Below, in pieces: positions 1 to 12,080 of a DNA stretch of 64,000 bases. The notes under the pieces were generated by a model, which was not told where the DNA came from, searched no databases, and was given only the letters and a program-made list of their open reading frames with translations. Source of the DNA: Labrys monachus (GTDB taxonomy: Bacteria > Pseudomonadota > Alphaproteobacteria > Rhizobiales > Labraceae); contig NZ_JAUSVK010000001.1 of NCBI RefSeq assembly GCF_030814655.1, positions 2,747,501 to 2,811,500 on the forward strand. The letters run 5' to 3'. A program made the translations under genes and the position numbers. Numbering within the stretch: the stretch's first letter is position 1; every line of letters starts with the position of its first letter.

Positions 1-989
<989 letters not shown>

Positions 990-1080
990 GAAGAACTCCG
1001 TATCGATGGCTATGAAATATCGAGGAAATGGGTTGGAGCAAACGGGCGAGCGCGCGGCAAGGATGGTGAAACGGCCTGGA

Positions 1081-2406
1081 TCAGACCTTCTCGGCGACTC
1101 CCCGCGCTTGTTGCAGGGGTTTGGGCATCGGCCCGCCGGTGGCCCAGTCGAGCAGTTCGACGGTATGGACGACGGGTGTGGCCGTGCCCTGCGCGAGCTG
1201 CGTCATGCAGCCGATATTCCCGGCCGCGATGATGTCGGGGCCGGTCGCCTCGATATTCTTCAGCTTGCGTTCGCGCAGCCGGGCGGAGATCGCCGGCTGC
1301 AGCATGTTGTAGGTGCCGGCGGACCCGCAGCAAAGATGCCCCTCGGCCGGCTCCTTCACGGTGAATCCGGCCCGGGCGAGCAGCGTCTTCGGGGCGGAGC
1401 GCACCTGCTGGCCGTGCTGGAGCGAGCAGGCGGAATGGTAGGTCACCGTCTGTCCGGTCTGCCGCGTCGCGGGCAAGGGCGGCAGGCCGTCGAGATATTC
1501 GCTGATGTCCCTGGCGATGGCCGAGACCGCGGCCGCCTTTTCGGCATAGGCCGGATCCTCGCGCAGCATGAAGCCGTAATCCTTGATGGTGGTGCCGCAG
1601 CCCGAGGTCGTCACCAGGATGGCGTCGAGGCCGTTTGCCTGTTCCGCCGTCCAGGCGTCGATATTGGCCCGGGCATGCGCGAGGGCGGCCTGCTCCTTGC
1701 CCATGTGATGGACGAGCGCGCCGCAGCACCCCTCGCCCTTGGGCAGCACGACCTCGACGCCCATGCGGTTGAGCAGGCGGATCGCCGCCTCGTTGATGCC
1801 CGGCGCGAGTTCGGCCTGCGCGCAGCCGGTCAGCAGGGCGACGCGTCCCTTGCGGGGGCCGGCGGCAGGGAAGACCCCGGGGCGAGCCGCCGGCGAGGGC
1901 GCGGGCAGCGAGGCGGGGGCGAGAGCCAGCATCGCCGCGAGCCTTTCGCTCTGGGGCAGCTTGCGGACGATGCCGGCGAGGGGCCTCCCCAGCCGGGCCA
2001 GCCTCAGGCTCCAGCGGAAGGCACGCCGGTTGGGCAGGACCGCCGCAAGGAGGCGGCGCAGCGCCTTCTCGGCCGGCGGGCGCTCATAGGTCTGCTCGAT
2101 ATGGGCGCGGGCATGGTCGACCAGATGCATGTAATTCACCCCGGAGGGGCAGGTCGTCATGCAGGACAGGCAGGACAGGCAGCGGTCGACATGCTTGACG
2201 ACCTCGGCCGTCGCCGGCTTGCCGCCCTCCAGCATGTCCTTGATCAGGTAGATCCTCCCGCGCGGCGAATCGAGCTCGTCGCCGAGCAGCACATAGGTCG
2301 GGCAGGTCGCGGTGCAGAAGCCGCAATGGACGCAGGAGCGCAGGATCTGCTCGGATTCGCGCATATGCGGATCGGCGAGCTGGGCCAGAGAGAAGTTCGT
2401 TTGCAA
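1081..2406 (-). CDS. glcF: Glycolate oxidase iron-sulfur subunit GlcF
   Basis: Fe-S electron-transfer subunit of the membrane-associated GlcDEF glycolate oxidase (441 aa). Two ferredoxin-type clusters are visible near the N-terminus ([12 protein letters not shown] and [14 protein letters not shown]), followed by two CCG-type domains ([12 protein letters not shown] and [12 protein letters not shown]). The start is a TTG, two bases after the glcE stop. I prefer it because the resulting MQT N-terminus matches the usual GlcF start as I remember it from E. coli, and GGGAG lies upstream. The tight spacing glcD-glcE-glcF indicates one transcript. Confidence 0.93.
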   Translation of the reverse strand: MQTNFSLAQLADPHMRESEQILRSCVHCGFCTATCPTYVLLGDELDSPRGRIYLIKDMLEGGKPATAEVVKHVDRCLSCLSCMTTCPSGVNYMHLVDHARAHIEQTYERPPAEKALRRLLAAVLPNRRAFRWSLRLARLGRPLAGIVRKLPQSERLAAMLALAPASLPAPSPAARPGVFPAAGPRKGRVALLTGCAQAELAPGINEAAIRLLNRMGVEVVLPKGEGCCGALVHHMGKEQAALAHARANIDAWTAEQANGLDAILVTTSGCGTTIKDYGFMLREDPAYAEKAAAVSAIARDISEYLDGLPPLPATRQTGQTVTYHSACSLQHGQQVRSAPKTLLARAGFTVKEPAEGHLCCGSAGTYNMLQPAISARLRERKLKNIEATGPDIIAAGNIGCMTQLAQGTATPVVHTVELLDWATGGPMPKPLQQARGVAEKV

Positions 2407-2407
2407 A

Positions 2408-3589
2408 TCAGGCTCCCAGGCGGCCGGTATTGAGGATATGGGCCGGGTCGAAGGTCTGCTTCACCCTGGCGTGGAGGCCGGCGAGCGGACCTTCCTGCGG
2501 CCCGAAGCGAAACGCCGACACGCGGAAGTCGGCGCCGGCGCGGACGAGGAGGGCGTGGCCGCCCTGGACCCGGCTCGCCGCCTCGATCGCCTCCGCCATG
2601 CCGGCCGTTTCGGGGGCGAGCAGCCAGACGAGGCCGCCCCCCCAGTCGTAGAACAGCTTCACCTCGCCGCGGCGCCGCAGTTCGGCGCCGAGCGCCGCCG
2701 CCTTGGACGGCGCGACCGACAGGCGCCACACGGCGCCGTCCCGTCCGGCCAAAGGCGCCACCTCGCCGACCTGGCGCCAGAAGGCCCGGCAGGCCTGGTG
2801 GTCGAGCACGTCGCAGCCGCCGAAGCGCTTGAGCTGCCGGGCGAGCGCTTCGGTGCGATAGGCGATCGAACTCCTGAAATTCTCGAGCCGGAGCACCGTC
2901 CGCGCCTCGCCGCCGGGGTCGGCCGGCAGATGGGCGGCGGCGGAGACCTCGAACGGGCTGCCGAGCCCGGCCGACATCAGGGCTACCGCCCTGTCGTCGT
3001 CGAGCCCGTGCCAGACGAGGCTCGCGCTCGCTTCCGGCTTGGGGAGCACCTTGAAGACCAGCTCGGTGAGGATGCCGAGCGTGCCCCAGGAGCCGGCCAT
3101 CAGCTTGGTGAGATCATAGCCGGTGACGTTCTTCATCACGCGGCCGCCGCTCTTGATCACCTCGCCCTTGCCGTTGACGAAGCGCACGCCGATCAGGCTG
3201 TCGCGGCAGGCGCCGGCCGTGATGCGCCGCGGCCCGGAGAGGTTGGCCGCCGCCAGCCCTCCGAGGGTCGGCCGGCTCGATTCGGTGCCCAGCAGGGCGC
3301 GCCAGTCGGCCGGCTCGAACGGCAGCATCTGGCCCTTGCCGTCGAGCAGGGCGGTGAGCTCGTCGAGCGGCGTGCCGGCCCTGGCGCCGATCACCATCTC
3401 GGCCGGCTCGTAGAGCGTGACGCCGGTGAGACGGGCGGTGCCGATCGCCGCAGCGGTCTCGGCCGGGCGGCCGATGCCGGCTTTCGAGCCGCCGCCGGCG
3501 ACGGCCACGGAGCGCCGCGCCGCGCAGGCATCCGCAACAATGGCCGCAAGTTCGGCCTCGTCGGCCGGATGGAGAACGGGTTCGGGCAT
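2408..3589 (-). CDS. glcE: Glycolate oxidase FAD-binding subunit GlcE
   Basis: Second flavin subunit of glycolate oxidase (393 aa). The N-terminal half is a PCMH-type FAD-binding domain: VAVAGGGSKAGIGRP near residue 30, then LGGLAAANLSGPRRI and GGRVMKNVTGYDLTKL, which are GlcE hallmarks. The C-terminal half is the shorter, variable oxidase domain ending DPAHILNTGRL. The gene starts one base after the glcD stop and its own stop is one base from the glcF start, so the three subunits are probably translationally coupled. Confidence 0.93.
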   Translation of the reverse strand: MPEPVLHPADEAELAAIVADACAARRSVAVAGGGSKAGIGRPAETAAAIGTARLTGVTLYEPAEMVIGARAGTPLDELTALLDGKGQMLPFEPADWRALLGTESSRPTLGGLAAANLSGPRRITAGACRDSLIGVRFVNGKGEVIKSGGRVMKNVTGYDLTKLMAGSWGTLGILTELVFKVLPKPEASASLVWHGLDDDRAVALMSAGLGSPFEVSAAAHLPADPGGEARTVLRLENFRSSIAYRTEALARQLKRFGGCDVLDHQACRAFWRQVGEVAPLAGRDGAVWRLSVAPSKAAALGAELRRRGEVKLFYDWGGGLVWLLAPETAGMAEAIEAASRVQGGHALLVRAGADFRVSAFRFGPQEGPLAGLHARVKQTFDPAHILNTGRLGA

Positions 3590-3590
3590 G

Positions 3591-5054
3591 TCAGGACCTG
3601 TCCGGCCGCATGTCGAGCGGGAAGACCTTGGCCGGATTGAGCAGCCATTTCGGGTCGAAGGCGAGCTTCAGGGCCTTCTGCTGGTCGAGATCGGTCTGGT
3701 TGAACTGGGTGCGCATGAGATCGCGCTTCTCGATGCCGACGCCGTGCTCGCCGGTGAGGCAGCCGCCGGCCTCGACGCACAGGCGCAGGATGTCGAAGCC
3801 GCAGGCCTCCGCCTTCTCGCGCTGGTCGGCGTCGTTGACGTTGTAGAGCACGAGCGGATGGAGGTTGCCGTCGCCGGCATGGAAGACATTGGCGACGCGC
3901 AGCCCGTGGGCGCGGGTGATCTCGCCGATGCGGGTGAGCACCATCGGCAATTGCCCGGTCGGAATGGTGCCGTCCATGCAGATATAGTCGGCGATGCGCC
4001 CGGTGGCGCCGAAGGCGGACTTGCGGCCCTTCCAGATCGCGGCGCTCTCGGCTTCCGAGGTCGAGACCTTGATGGTGGTGGCGCCATGCTCGCGTGCCGT
4101 CGCGGCGATCAGGCCGAGCAGGCGCTCGATCTCGGCATTCGAGCCCTCCACCTCGATGATGAGCATGGCTGCGGCATCGAGCGGATAGCCGGCATGGGCG
4201 AAGCCCTCGGTGATCTCGATGGCGAGCTTGTCCATATATTCGATCGCCACCGGGATGATGCCCGAGCCGATGATGGTGGCGACGCAGCGTCCCGCCGCTT
4301 CCGGCGAGGCGAAGCCGACCAGCATCGGCCGGGCGCCTTCCGCCATCGGCAGGATGCGCACCACCGCCTCGGTGACGATGCCGAACTGGCCCTCGGAACC
4401 GATGACGATGCCGAGCAGGTCGTAGCCGTCGGCGTCCATGGTGTCGCCGCCGATGTCGAGGATCTCGCCTTCCATGGTGACGAGGCGCACACCGAGGATG
4501 TTGTTGGTGGTGACGCCATATTTCAGGCAATGCGCCCCGCCGGAATTCATGGCGATGTTGCCGGCGATGGTGCAGGCGAGCTGGCTGGAGGGATCCGGCG
4601 CGTAGAAGAAGCGCTCATGGGCGACGGCGCCGGAAATCCCGAGATTGGTGATGCCGGCCTGCACCCGCGCGATCCTGTCCTCGAAGCGCAGCTCCAGCAC
4701 CTTGCTCATCTTGGCGAGGCCGACCACGACGGCATCCGCCTGGGGGAGGGCGCCGCCGGCGAGGGACGTGCCGGCGCCGCGGGGGACGACGGGAACGTTT
4801 TCGCGGTGGAGGAAGCGCAGGACCGCCGCAACCTCATCCGTGCTTTCCGGCAGGACGACGGCGAGCGGCATGGCGCGATAGGCGGTGAAGGCGTCTGTCT
4901 CGTAGGCGCGGCATTCGTCTTCGCTGGAGATCAGGTTCTCCGCCGGGACCAGCCGCGCCAGGCCGTCGAGGATGGACTCGCGCCGCTGCATGATGCGCGG
5001 ATCGGGCGGCGGCATCGGAATGCCAGTGGTCGGACGCGGCGTTCCCTCGGCCAT
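3591..5054 (-). CDS. glcD: Glycolate oxidase catalytic FAD subunit GlcD
   Basis: FAD-linked subunit that oxidises glycolate to glyoxylate (487 aa). The FAD-binding region carries VPRGAGTSLAGGALP near residue 93 and GNIAMNSGGAHCLKYG near 170. The FAD-oxidase C-terminal domain ends with GEHGVGIEKRDLM and DPKWLLNPAKVFP. The frame is open further upstream, but the ATG at 5054 follows an AGGGAGAAG ribosome-binding site and gives a normal family N-terminus. It is the first gene of the glcDEF cluster, 75 bases downstream of the glutamine amidotransferase gene. Confidence 0.94.
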   Translation of the reverse strand: MAEGTPRPTTGIPMPPPDPRIMQRRESILDGLARLVPAENLISSEDECRAYETDAFTAYRAMPLAVVLPESTDEVAAVLRFLHRENVPVVPRGAGTSLAGGALPQADAVVVGLAKMSKVLELRFEDRIARVQAGITNLGISGAVAHERFFYAPDPSSQLACTIAGNIAMNSGGAHCLKYGVTTNNILGVRLVTMEGEILDIGGDTMDADGYDLLGIVIGSEGQFGIVTEAVVRILPMAEGARPMLVGFASPEAAGRCVATIIGSGIIPVAIEYMDKLAIEITEGFAHAGYPLDAAAMLIIEVEGSNAEIERLLGLIAATAREHGATTIKVSTSEAESAAIWKGRKSAFGATGRIADYICMDGTIPTGQLPMVLTRIGEITRAHGLRVANVFHAGDGNLHPLVLYNVNDADQREKAEACGFDILRLCVEAGGCLTGEHGVGIEKRDLMRTQFNQTDLDQQKALKLAFDPKWLLNPAKVFPLDMRPDRS

Positions 5055-5129
5055 GGTCTTCTCCCTTCCGGCAAAGGCGCGCCAATTCGGGGGCGAAGTC
5101 AAGCCCCCGGGCGCCCTGCGAACCATATG

Positions 5130-5846
5130 TCACCGACCGGCGAGCTGCATGAAATTGCGGTAGAGGATGGCCGCGTTCCGCTCGAATCCGTCGGCATGGG
5201 CGGCGATGTCGGCCTGGAGCCTCTCCATGGCGCCCGCGCCGTTGGTGCGCTCGAGCGCGGCCCTGTAGGCGGGGATGCCGCCCCATTCCTGCACGGCGGC
5301 GTTCTCCGCCTCGACATGATATTGCATGCCCCAGGCGCGCGGCGCGGCGCGCATCGCCTGCACGCCGCAGGAGGGCGAGGCGGCGAGGACGGAGGCGCCT
5401 GCGGGCGGCTGCGCCACCCGCACCGAATGCCATTGCAGGACGGCAAAGCGCTCTTCGAGCCCGGCGAAGAGCGGGTCTTCGCGGCCGGCCGACGTCAGGC
5501 CGACATCGAAGACGCCGACTTCGGGCGGATGCTGCGGGCCGCAGGTGCCGCCCAGCGCGTCGGCCAGCAATTGATGGCCGAGGCAGATGCCGAGGAAGGG
5601 TCGTTCCAGCTCGCGCACCCACCGGCGGATGGCCCGCTTCTCCTCGACCAGCCAGGGAAACGCGTCGACGTCCCAGACATCCATCGCCCCGCCCATGACC
5701 CAGAGGGCGTCATAGCCCTCCAGCGGGGGAATGACGCCGCCCTCGTCGAGCTCGACCGCATCCCACTCGACGCCGTCGCGCGCGAAATGCGACCGGAAGA
5801 TCCCCGGATGCTCGGAACTCAGGTGCTGGAACACCAACAGGCGCAT
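5130..5846 (-). CDS. Class I glutamine amidotransferase family protein
   Basis: A stand-alone glutaminase-type domain (238 aa) resembling the amidotransferase domain of GMP synthase. The catalytic triad is visible: Cys88 in GICLGHQLL, and His177 and Glu179 in MQYHVE. The oxyanion segment WVMGGAMDVWD lies near residue 50. No synthetase domain is attached. Stand-alone members act on small amides or gamma-glutamyl compounds, so gamma-glutamyl hydrolysis is possible but not shown. It starts 5 bases after the acetoacetyl-CoA synthetase stop, so it is co-transcribed with it. The substrate is unknown. Confidence 0.82.
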   Translation of the reverse strand: MRLLVFQHLSSEHPGIFRSHFARDGVEWDAVELDEGGVIPPLEGYDALWVMGGAMDVWDVDAFPWLVEEKRAIRRWVRELERPFLGICLGHQLLADALGGTCGPQHPPEVGVFDVGLTSAGREDPLFAGLEERFAVLQWHSVRVAQPPAGASVLAASPSCGVQAMRAAPRAWGMQYHVEAENAAVQEWGGIPAYRAALERTNGAGAMERLQADIAAHADGFERNAAILYRNFMQLAGR

Positions 5847-5851
5847 GGCGC

Positions 5852-7807
<1,956 letters not shown>

Positions 7808-7905
7808 GCTGGATCCTTGGCGATGTCTGCCGCTGGCATGGGGAAGGGGTAGGACGAAATCGGATTCTGCAAAAGGGCTGATTCGCGGTCGGGGAGCATG
7901 CGGCA

Positions 7906-8958
7906 TCATTTCCCCTCGACCGTCCCTTTTCGAAGCGCGCCATAGGTTTCGGGCAGGACGAAGCCGCAGCCGAGCGGATCGTCGGGATCGATGTCGAAGG
8001 TCGCCGTGCCGCAAAAGGCCGAGGAGCCGGCGACGCGGACGCGGATGGCGGGGCCGTCCGGGCCTTCGGCCTCGCCGGACAGGGTGGCCCGGAAGCCGAT
8101 GCCGGTCGGTCCGAGGAAGAGACGCTCGGCGCCTTTCCCGATCAGCCCGCGCGCCCAATCCCGCGCCATGCGCGCCGTGACGCCGCTGCCGGTCGGGCTG
8201 CGGTCGATCTGGCCCTCGGCGAAGATGCACAGATTGTAGCTCGGCTCCGGCGGCGGCGCGTCGTCGGTGAGGATCGTGCCGTAGAGAAAGCCGAGATCGG
8301 CGGCATCGGGATGGACGATGTCGAGCGCCCGCCGTCCGGCCGCGGTGATGGCGGTGCCCGCGGCGGCCAGCACGGGCAGCGGCGTGGCGAAGAAATCGAG
8401 GCCGACATGCGAGGAAGGCAGGATCGCGTAGAAGGCGCCGCCGAAGGCGATGTCGCAGGTGACCGTTCCGATATCCGGGACGTCGAACGATACCGCGCGC
8501 CGGCTGAGGAAGGCCGGCACGCTCTCGAAGGCGGTCTCGATCACGCGGCCGTCCTCGACGCGGCAATGCACGCCGACCAAGCCGCAAGGCAGCTCCAGGG
8601 CGAAGGAGACCTCCGGCCCGGCTGCCGGCACCTGGCCGCTCTCGACCAGCCATCGGCCGATGGCGATCGTGGCATGGCCGCACATGGTGCTGTAGCCCTC
8701 GTGATGGGTGAAGAGGGCGGCGAAGTCGGCGCCCGGCAAATGGGGAGGGACCGGGATGACGCCGTACATGCCAGCATGGCCGCGCGGCTCCAGCATCAGC
8801 GCGCGGCGGAGCTCGTCATGCAGCGCCCGCGCTTCGCGCCGCTTGTCGAGGATCGTCGTGCCGGACAGGTCGGGATAGCCGCCCGTGACGATGCGCACCG
8901 GCTCGCCGGCCGTGTGCATGTCCACGACGGTGAGGCGGCGCGTCGTGCCCTTCTTCAT
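7906..8958 (-). CDS. Trans-3-hydroxy-L-proline dehydratase (proline racemase family)
   Basis: Proline-racemase fold protein of 350 aa. The first catalytic residue is Cys93 in [12 protein letters not shown]. At the position of the second catalytic cysteine there is Thr256 (DRSPTGSGV instead of DRSPCGTG). In this family the Cys/Thr pair marks trans-3-hydroxy-L-proline dehydratase, which yields delta-1-pyrroline-2-carboxylate rather than racemising. Other family blocks are [14 protein letters not shown] at the start and the C-terminal [13 protein letters not shown]. The ATG at 8958 is preceded by GGGAAGAA. It is the promoter-proximal gene of the minus-strand run toward glcDEF, 98 bases before aacS. 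Confidence 0.87.
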   Translation of the reverse strand: MKKGTTRRLTVVDMHTAGEPVRIVTGGYPDLSGTTILDKRREARALHDELRRALMLEPRGHAGMYGVIPVPPHLPGADFAALFTHHEGYSTMCGHATIAIGRWLVESGQVPAAGPEVSFALELPCGLVGVHCRVEDGRVIETAFESVPAFLSRRAVSFDVPDIGTVTCDIAFGGAFYAILPSSHVGLDFFATPLPVLAAAGTAITAAGRRALDIVHPDAADLGFLYGTILTDDAPPPEPSYNLCIFAEGQIDRSPTGSGVTARMARDWARGLIGKGAERLFLGPTGIGFRATLSGEAEGPDGPAIRVRVAGSSAFCGTATFDIDPDDPLGCGFVLPETYGALRKGTVEGK

Positions 8959-9300
8959 CGGTTCTTCCCTTCTGTCGACGTGGCGGCGATGTCGCGCCCG
9001 GCCGCTCGCGTTCCGGCTCGGAATGCCCCCGTCGGAGCGCGGGGCGGCGCGGAAAGGTGCGAAGGAGGGGCGGACGAGCCATGAAATCCCGGCGCGGCGG
9101 AAATATGGCAGGACAAACTGTTGACAAAAACCGCAGGGCGGTATTCACAGACCGTCACAAAATGCTATTCACCGGCGCGGCCTCGCTTTTACCACGATGG
9201 CCTGCCATTTATAGCGGCATATGTTTGTGATTCAGCCCCCGTCCGTCTGCAGCGTGCGTCCCGGGCAGCAAACTTTGATCGAGCGAGGCGCGGATCCCGC
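8959..9300 (+). promoter_or_regulatory. Intergenic promoter region, no gene seen
   Basis: This 342-base gap separates the divergent hydroxyproline dehydratase and AsmA genes. A possible promoter for AsmA is TTTACC at 9188-9193, a 16-base spacer, and TATAGC at 9210-9215. A consensus TTGACA at 9121 has only a 15-base spacing to TATTCA, so I rate it weaker. The frame upstream of the AsmA ATG stays open here but lacks a signal or domain, so I do not extend the gene into it. Confidence 0.4.
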
Positions 9301-11166
9301 ATGAGGCGTATTGGGCTGGGTTTTGCCGCCGTCGCTGCCGCGCTCGCCGCTGCGGTCCTCATTCTGCCATGGCTGATACCCGAGCATGCCGTGCGCGAGG
9401 CGGTCAGGCGTGAAATCGTGGCACTGACAGGGCGCGAGCCCGTGATTGCCGGGCGGGTGCGCCTTTCGCTCGCACCGCTGCCGGCCGTCACGGTCGAGAA
9501 CATCACCATACCCGGCCTCGACGGCATGCCGCCTCTGCTGCAGGCGGACAGCATCGAAGGCACGCTTCGGCTGTCCTCGCTGCTGGCCGGCCGGATCGAC
9601 GTGTCGAGCCTGGCGTTGGAGACGCCGCGCTTCGCCCTCGTCGCCACCAAGGACGGGCGCCATTCCTGGGATTTCAAGACCGGTGTCCTCGCCGATGCGG
9701 CTGCGGGCCACAGCGAGGAGGCGCTGCCGGTCAAGTCGATGCGCCTGATCAACGGCACGGTGGCCTATTCCGATGCGATCAGCGGCAAATCGACGGTGGT
9801 CACGCTGCGGGATGCCACCGTCAACTGGTCCAGCCTCGCCGATGCGATGTCGGTGAGCGGCGTCGTGGACTGGCGCCACCGCAGCACCGATGTCTCCATC
9901 TCGATCGCGGATCCTTCGGCGCTGATTTCCGGCGGCCAGTCCGACCTGCGCCTGAAGATGCGGGGCGACATGCTCAATCTGAACGCGAGCGGCAACCTGT
10001 CCGGCGGCGGCAAGTTCGACGGCAGGCTGGCGGCGGGCGGCAAGTCGCTGCGCGAGGCCCTGCGCTGGCTCGGGCTCGATCTTCCCGAAGGACACAGTCT
10101 GGCCGCCTTCAACGTGCAGTCGCCGATTTCCATCGATGCGAACGGCATCGCCCTCAGCGACGTCCAGCTCGAACTCGACGGCAACGAGGCCGAAGGGTCG
10201 ATGACTGTGCAATTGGCGGAGCCGCGTCCGAAGATCAGCGGTACGCTGGCCGCGGACACGCTCGACCTCACGCCCTATTCGAGCGAAGTGCAGCTGGCCA
10301 CCGGCCTGCCGAGGCGCTGGCGCTCGGACCGCATCAACCTCAAGGGATTGGTGGTGAGCGATCTCGACCTGCGGATTTCGGCGGGCGAGATGATCGTCGG
10401 CAAGGTGCATTTCGGACGGACCGCGGCTGCCGTCTCCACCCATGACGGGCTGCTCGACATTGCCCTCGGCGAGGCGCTGACCTATGGCGGCACCCTCAAG
10501 GGGCGCGTCACGCTGAAGGCCGATGACGGCGGAACCGAATTTGCGGCCTCCGGTAATTTCGAGGCGGTGGAACTCGGCAAGGCGCTGGGCGATTTCATCG
10601 GCTTCCACAAGCTGGACGGCACCGGCTCGGGAACCTTCGTCATCTCCGCCAGCGGCGCCTCCGTCGCCGATCTCTCGCGGTCCATGCAGGGCCAGGCGAC
10701 GATCACGGTGGCTGACGGCGCCCTCATCGGGATCGACCTGCCCGACCTGATGCACAAGATCGAGAAGCGGCCGTTGTCGGCGCGGTTCGAATCCTCCTAT
10801 GGCGGGCGCACCGCCTTCGAGAAGGCGCATGCCAGCTTCAAGATCACCGGCGGCGTCGCCAATACCCGGGATTGCGACCTCGACAACGGCAATCTCTCCG
10901 TGCAACTGGCCGGCAACAGCAATATCGCGTCGCGCAGCCTCGACATGGCGGGAATCGCGAACTGGGCCGACGGCGACGGAGCCGAGCCGTTCAAGCTGCC
11001 GTTCCGCGTCCATGGCGAGTGGGACGGGCCGCTGGTGGAGCCTGACACCAACGCGCTGCTCCGCCGCTCGGGCGCCGCGGCGCCACTCTTCCACGATTAT
11101 GTCCAGCCTGGGCAGGACGCTTCGGGCAGCGTAGCGCCCATTCCGGCTGCCGCCACCACCCCATAG
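9301..11166 (+). CDS. AsmA family protein
   Basis: A 621-residue protein with one N-terminal membrane anchor (about residues 5-28) and then an AsmA N-terminal domain: GREPVIAGRVRLSLAPLPAVTVENITIPG, shown here only as the region at residues 44-72. The C-terminal AsmA_2-like part includes FIGFHKLDGTGSG and a DLSRSMQGQATI block. AsmA-like proteins are inner-membrane anchored periplasmic proteins that affect outer-membrane biogenesis or inter-membrane lipid transport. The start at 9301 is chosen because it immediately precedes the membrane anchor. It stands alone between two minus-strand operons and ends convergent with potI. Confidence 0.86.
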   Translation: MRRIGLGFAAVAAALAAAVLILPWLIPEHAVREAVRREIVALTGREPVIAGRVRLSLAPLPAVTVENITIPGLDGMPPLLQADSIEGTLRLSSLLAGRIDVSSLALETPRFALVATKDGRHSWDFKTGVLADAAAGHSEEALPVKSMRLINGTVAYSDAISGKSTVVTLRDATVNWSSLADAMSVSGVVDWRHRSTDVSISIADPSALISGGQSDLRLKMRGDMLNLNASGNLSGGGKFDGRLAAGGKSLREALRWLGLDLPEGHSLAAFNVQSPISIDANGIALSDVQLELDGNEAEGSMTVQLAEPRPKISGTLAADTLDLTPYSSEVQLATGLPRRWRSDRINLKGLVVSDLDLRISAGEMIVGKVHFGRTAAAVSTHDGLLDIALGEALTYGGTLKGRVTLKADDGGTEFAASGNFEAVELGKALGDFIGFHKLDGTGSGTFVISASGASVADLSRSMQGQATITVADGALIGIDLPDLMHKIEKRPLSARFESSYGGRTAFEKAHASFKITGGVANTRDCDLDNGNLSVQLAGNSNIASRSLDMAGIANWADGDGAEPFKLPFRVHGEWDGPLVEPDTNALLRRSGAAAPLFHDYVQPGQDASGSVAPIPAAATTP

Positions 11167-11231
11167 GACAGGCGGGCCGCCGGACTTTCCCCGGGTCTGC
11201 GTTCGAGCGCTGCGCTGCCTTCGCCGCGCGG

Positions 11232-11251
11232 CCGGGGGCTGATGCCCCCGG
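11232..11251. terminator. Hairpin between convergent genes
   Basis: A perfect 8-bp stem, CCGGGGGC/GCCCCCGG with a TGAT loop, lies between the stop of the AsmA gene (11166) and the stop of potI (11262). There is no clear U-tract on either side, so its function as a terminator is inferred from position and stem strength. Confidence 0.5.
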
Positions 11252-11261
11252 GCGCGTGCCT

Positions 11262-12080
11262 CTACCCCTGGGCCGCGAGGCGCTCGGCGCGTTCGCGCTC
11301 GACCTCGGCCCGCCGGGTGAAGATCGAGGCGATCACCACGCCGACCGCCACGACGGTGAGCATCAACGTGCAGGCGGCGTTGATCTCGGGCGTCACGCCG
11401 AGGCGCACCTGCGAATAGATCCTCATCGGCAGCGTATTGGCGCCGGGGCCGGTGGTGAAGCTGGCGATGACGAGGTCGTCCAGCGAGAGGGTGAAGGCGA
11501 GCATCCAGCCCGAGATGACGGCGGGTGCGATGATCGGCAGCGTGATCAGGAAGAAGGCCTTGAAGGGGCGGCAGCCGAGATCGAGCGCCGCCTCCTCGAT
11601 CGAGCGGTCGAAGGTGACGAGGCGCGACTGCACCACCACGGCGACGAAGCACATCGTCAGCGTCACATGGGCGAGCGTGATGGTCCAGAAGCCGCGGTCG
11701 ACGCCGAGCGCGATGAAGAACAACAGCAGCGAAAGCCCGATGATGATCTCGGGCATCACCAGCGGCGCGTAGACCATGGCCGAAAACGCCATCCGGCCCC
11801 GAAACCGGCCGGCGCGCACGAGCACGATGGCGGCGAGGGTGCCGGTCACCGTGGCGATCGTGGCCGACATGGCGCCGACGCGCAGGGTGATCCAGGCCGC
11901 ATCGATGAAGGGCTGGTCGCGGAAGAGGATGGCGTACCACCGGGTCGACCAGCCGCCCCAGACCGTCACCATCCGCGAATCGTTGAAGGAATAGATGACG
12001 AGGATCAGGATCGGCAGATAGAGGAAGGCGAGGCCGAGCGCGACGGACGTCACGTTGAACAGGGAAGCGCCCTTTTTCAT
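11262..12080 (-). CDS. potI: Putrescine/polyamine ABC transporter permease PotI-like
   Basis: Inner-membrane permease of 272 aa with about six membrane segments. It carries the ABC permease EAA loop (EEAALDLGCRPFKAFFLITLPIIAP, residues about 170-194). The PotI-type segment FTLSLDDLVIASFTTGPGANTLPMRIYS follows. The first gene pair overlap is ATGA with potH. Together with potH and potG it forms a spermidine/putrescine-type importer. The divergent puuA-puuB pair suggests putrescine as substrate. No periplasmic binding protein (PotF) gene is present in this operon as seen here. Confidence 0.88.
   Translation of the reverse strand: MKKGASLFNVTSVALGLAFLYLPILILVIYSFNDSRMVTVWGGWSTRWYAILFRDQPFIDAAWITLRVGAMSATIATVTGTLAAIVLVRAGRFRGRMAFSAMVYAPLVMPEIIIGLSLLLFFIALGVDRGFWTITLAHVTLTMCFVAVVVQSRLVTFDRSIEEAALDLGCRPFKAFFLITLPIIAPAVISGWMLAFTLSLDDLVIASFTTGPGANTLPMRIYSQVRLGVTPEINAACTLMLTVVAVGVVIASIFTRRAEVERERAERLAAQG

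Noticed and set aside
9121-9300. Upstream extension of the AsmA gene to 9121
   Set aside because: The extension is not hydrophobic, contains promoter-like sequence and would put the membrane anchor in the middle of a long N-terminus; the ATG at 9301 fits the family.
9232-11940. A 902-codon open frame on the minus strand, opposite the AsmA gene
   Set aside because: It overlaps the AsmA and potI genes antisense, has no start signal, domain or membrane pattern and is of the low-complexity Arg/Gly/Ala composition expected for a high-G+C shadow frame.
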